Below are positions 63,069 through 64,000 of a DNA stretch of 64,000 bases, one piece after another. Within the stretch, counting starts at the first letter, position 1. Each line of letters opens with the position of its first letter. The position numbers and the translations under genes were made by a program. The notes below the pieces were generated by a model. The model worked only from the letters and a program-made list of their open reading frames with translations. It was not told where the DNA came from and made no database searches. Source of the DNA: an uncultured Phycisphaerales bacterium (GTDB taxonomy: Bacteria > Planctomycetota > Phycisphaerae > Sedimentisphaerales > Anaerobacaceae); the NCBI GenBank assembly GCA_937927975.1, contig CALEZT010000157.1, positions 10,360 through 74,359 of the forward strand. Reading direction: 5' to 3'.

Positions 63069-63337
63069 CCGCGAAAAAACCCGTCTCCTCGGATGGATCG
63101 CAGGGGAACAAGACCCCGGGCACTGGGTAGTTGCACCGGGGTTTAGAAAGGAAGTGAAGTCGGCAACTCCCCTCGCTGCCCCGGTGATGGTCAGCCACAC
63201 CGGTATGGCTTCCTTTCTTCACCATTTTATACGCAAGGTCTGATAATGTGTTCGTTCCGTATGCGAGACATGACGCAGAACGAACCCGGATCCGGCGTCC
63301 TGGACGTGCGGTCGCGAAACACCAAGAGCATCTGCCC
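63069..63337. other. Convergent intergenic region with a structured segment
   Basis: Between two convergent genes. 63135-63228 folds strongly: GAAAGGAAG pairs with CTTCCTTTC, CACCGGGG with CCCCGGTG. On the plus strand the core (GTCGGCAACTCCCC, GCTGCCCCGGTG, GTCAGCCACACCGG) loosely resembles cobalamin riboswitches, but no gene follows on that strand. Treated as an unassigned structured RNA candidate. Confidence 0.3.
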
Positions 63338-64000
63338 CTATTGGCTCAGCACTTCGCTTTCGCGGAGGGTCATCAGCTCAATGATCTCGGCCGACGTTTC
63401 AGCCTCTTGGAGACGCGCGACGAAATTCTCGTCCTGGAGCATCCGGCACAGGCGCGCCAGGGTGTGCAGGTGATGGCGGTCGTCCTGCGAAGCGGTCAGG
63501 AAGAACAACTGGGTCAGTTTGCCGTCGCGGGCTCCGAAGGCGATTCCCTGATTCTTGGCGACCACGAGGATCGGTTCGGCGATCGCGTCAGGCAGAGGCC
63601 GCCGGGGATGCGGAATCGCGATGCCGCCTTCCATCGCGGTGCTGCACAACTCCTCGCGGTGCATAACCGCGTCCAGCAACTCCTGCTCGTTGTAGACCTT
63701 GCCCGTCGCGACAGCCATCGCGACCAGCTCACGCAGCGTGCTGTTCTTCGTGCGAGAGCCCAGGCTCGTCGTGACCGCCTGCGGATTCAACAAAGGCGTG
63801 ATGATCGCTTCATCCTCCCCTGTCTCGCGGTGGGCGGTCATGCCGGCATCGACTTGGGCGAGGTGGTCGTCGCTCATGCCGCCCATTTGTTGCTGGAGCC
63901 ACTCGGTGATCTGAGCGCGGTTGAACCGGTACTGGCCGCCGACCTTCTGGCAGGGAATCTCTCCTCGCTGGGCCATGCGCTCCACCCGCCGCAGGTCGGC
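63338..64000 (-). CDS. DNA-binding/PTS EIIA-type regulator (5' end cut by window)
   Basis: 220 visible residues; the frame is open to base 64000, so the start is outside. The N-terminal part (VERMAQRGEIPCQKVGGQYR then FNRAQITEWL) is an excisionase-type helix-turn-helix. The C-terminal EIIA(Fru/Ntr)-like domain has the phospho-acceptor His in IAIPHPRRPLPDAI and ELLDAVMHREELCSTA. It probably couples a PTS phosphorelay to gene regulation. Convergent with the DUF1080 gene. Confidence 0.82.
   Translation of the reverse strand, partial: ADLRRVERMAQRGEIPCQKVGGQYRFNRAQITEWLQQQMGGMSDDHLAQVDAGMTAHRETGEDEAIITPLLNPQAVTTSLGSRTKNSTLRELVAMAVATGKVYNEQELLDAVMHREELCSTAMEGGIAIPHPRRPLPDAIAEPILVVAKNQGIAFGARDGKLTQLFFLTASQDDRHHLHTLARLCRMLQDENFVARLQEAETSAEIIELMTLRESEVLSQ

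Overview
The window is a GC-rich, gene-dense chromosomal segment that most resembles a planctomycete, probably class Phycisphaerae. This is inferred from large exported proteins with 'YYWRVDEV' repeat domains, a PEP-CTERM protein, CotH/lamin-tail, DUF1080 and TAT-exported Gfo/Idh/MocA proteins, DapL-type lysine synthesis, type II pseudopilin-like proteins, and intergenic repeats typical of environmental planctomycete genomes. No rRNA or ribosomal marker that would settle the taxonomy is present.

Layout. 1-5.5 kb: fatty acid synthesis operon plsX(partial)-fabH-fabD-fabG-acpP-fabF, closed by a terminator. 5.5-10.7 kb: CaxA-like cation exchanger, a RACo-like ferredoxin activator with a 26-aa bS22/COX24-like ORF upstream, a Cys-rich small protein, and an ECF sigma / membrane anti-sigma-like / exported coiled-coil operon. 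11-18.6 kb: exported discoidin-like protein, GH5-like protein, rhomboid protease, and a CxxCH/PD40/TPR protein. 18.7-23.4 kb (minus): dapL, a folK-deoxynucleoside kinase fusion, panC, panD, lgt. 23.6-36 kb: rhamnosidase-like protein, nitroreductase, MalY/PatB C-S lyase, exported glycosidase-like protein, two tandem orphan response regulators, CotH protein, aldo/keto reductase. 36.5-42.2 kb: PA14 protein, a nearly perfect 711-bp tandem duplication and a PEP-CTERM protein.

The accessory core is 42.2-48.9 kb. It holds a RelE/ParE-type toxin-antitoxin cassette between imperfect direct repeats, a DUF2442 gene with a truncated DUF4160 partner, an 18-repeat CRISPR array, a probable tracrRNA gene with its own promoter, and cas12b (type V-B, 1122 aa, intact RuvC triad), next to tRNA-His. 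All CRISPR parts read on the minus strand in the order cas12b > tracrRNA > array. No cas1, cas2 or cas4 is present in the window, so this is an effector-only locus here.

49-64 kb: ppdK with a near-consensus promoter, a four-helix-bundle/zinc-ribbon protein, a frameshifted ORF6N gene bracketed by inverted repeats, an HNH-AP2 protein, a VTT membrane protein, an unrecognised 301-aa protein, three prepilin-like proteins, a ~490-bp inverted-repeat element without a coding sequence, a Gfo/Idh/MocA oxidoreductase, a DUF1080 protein, and a partial helix-turn-helix/EIIA protein cut by the window end.
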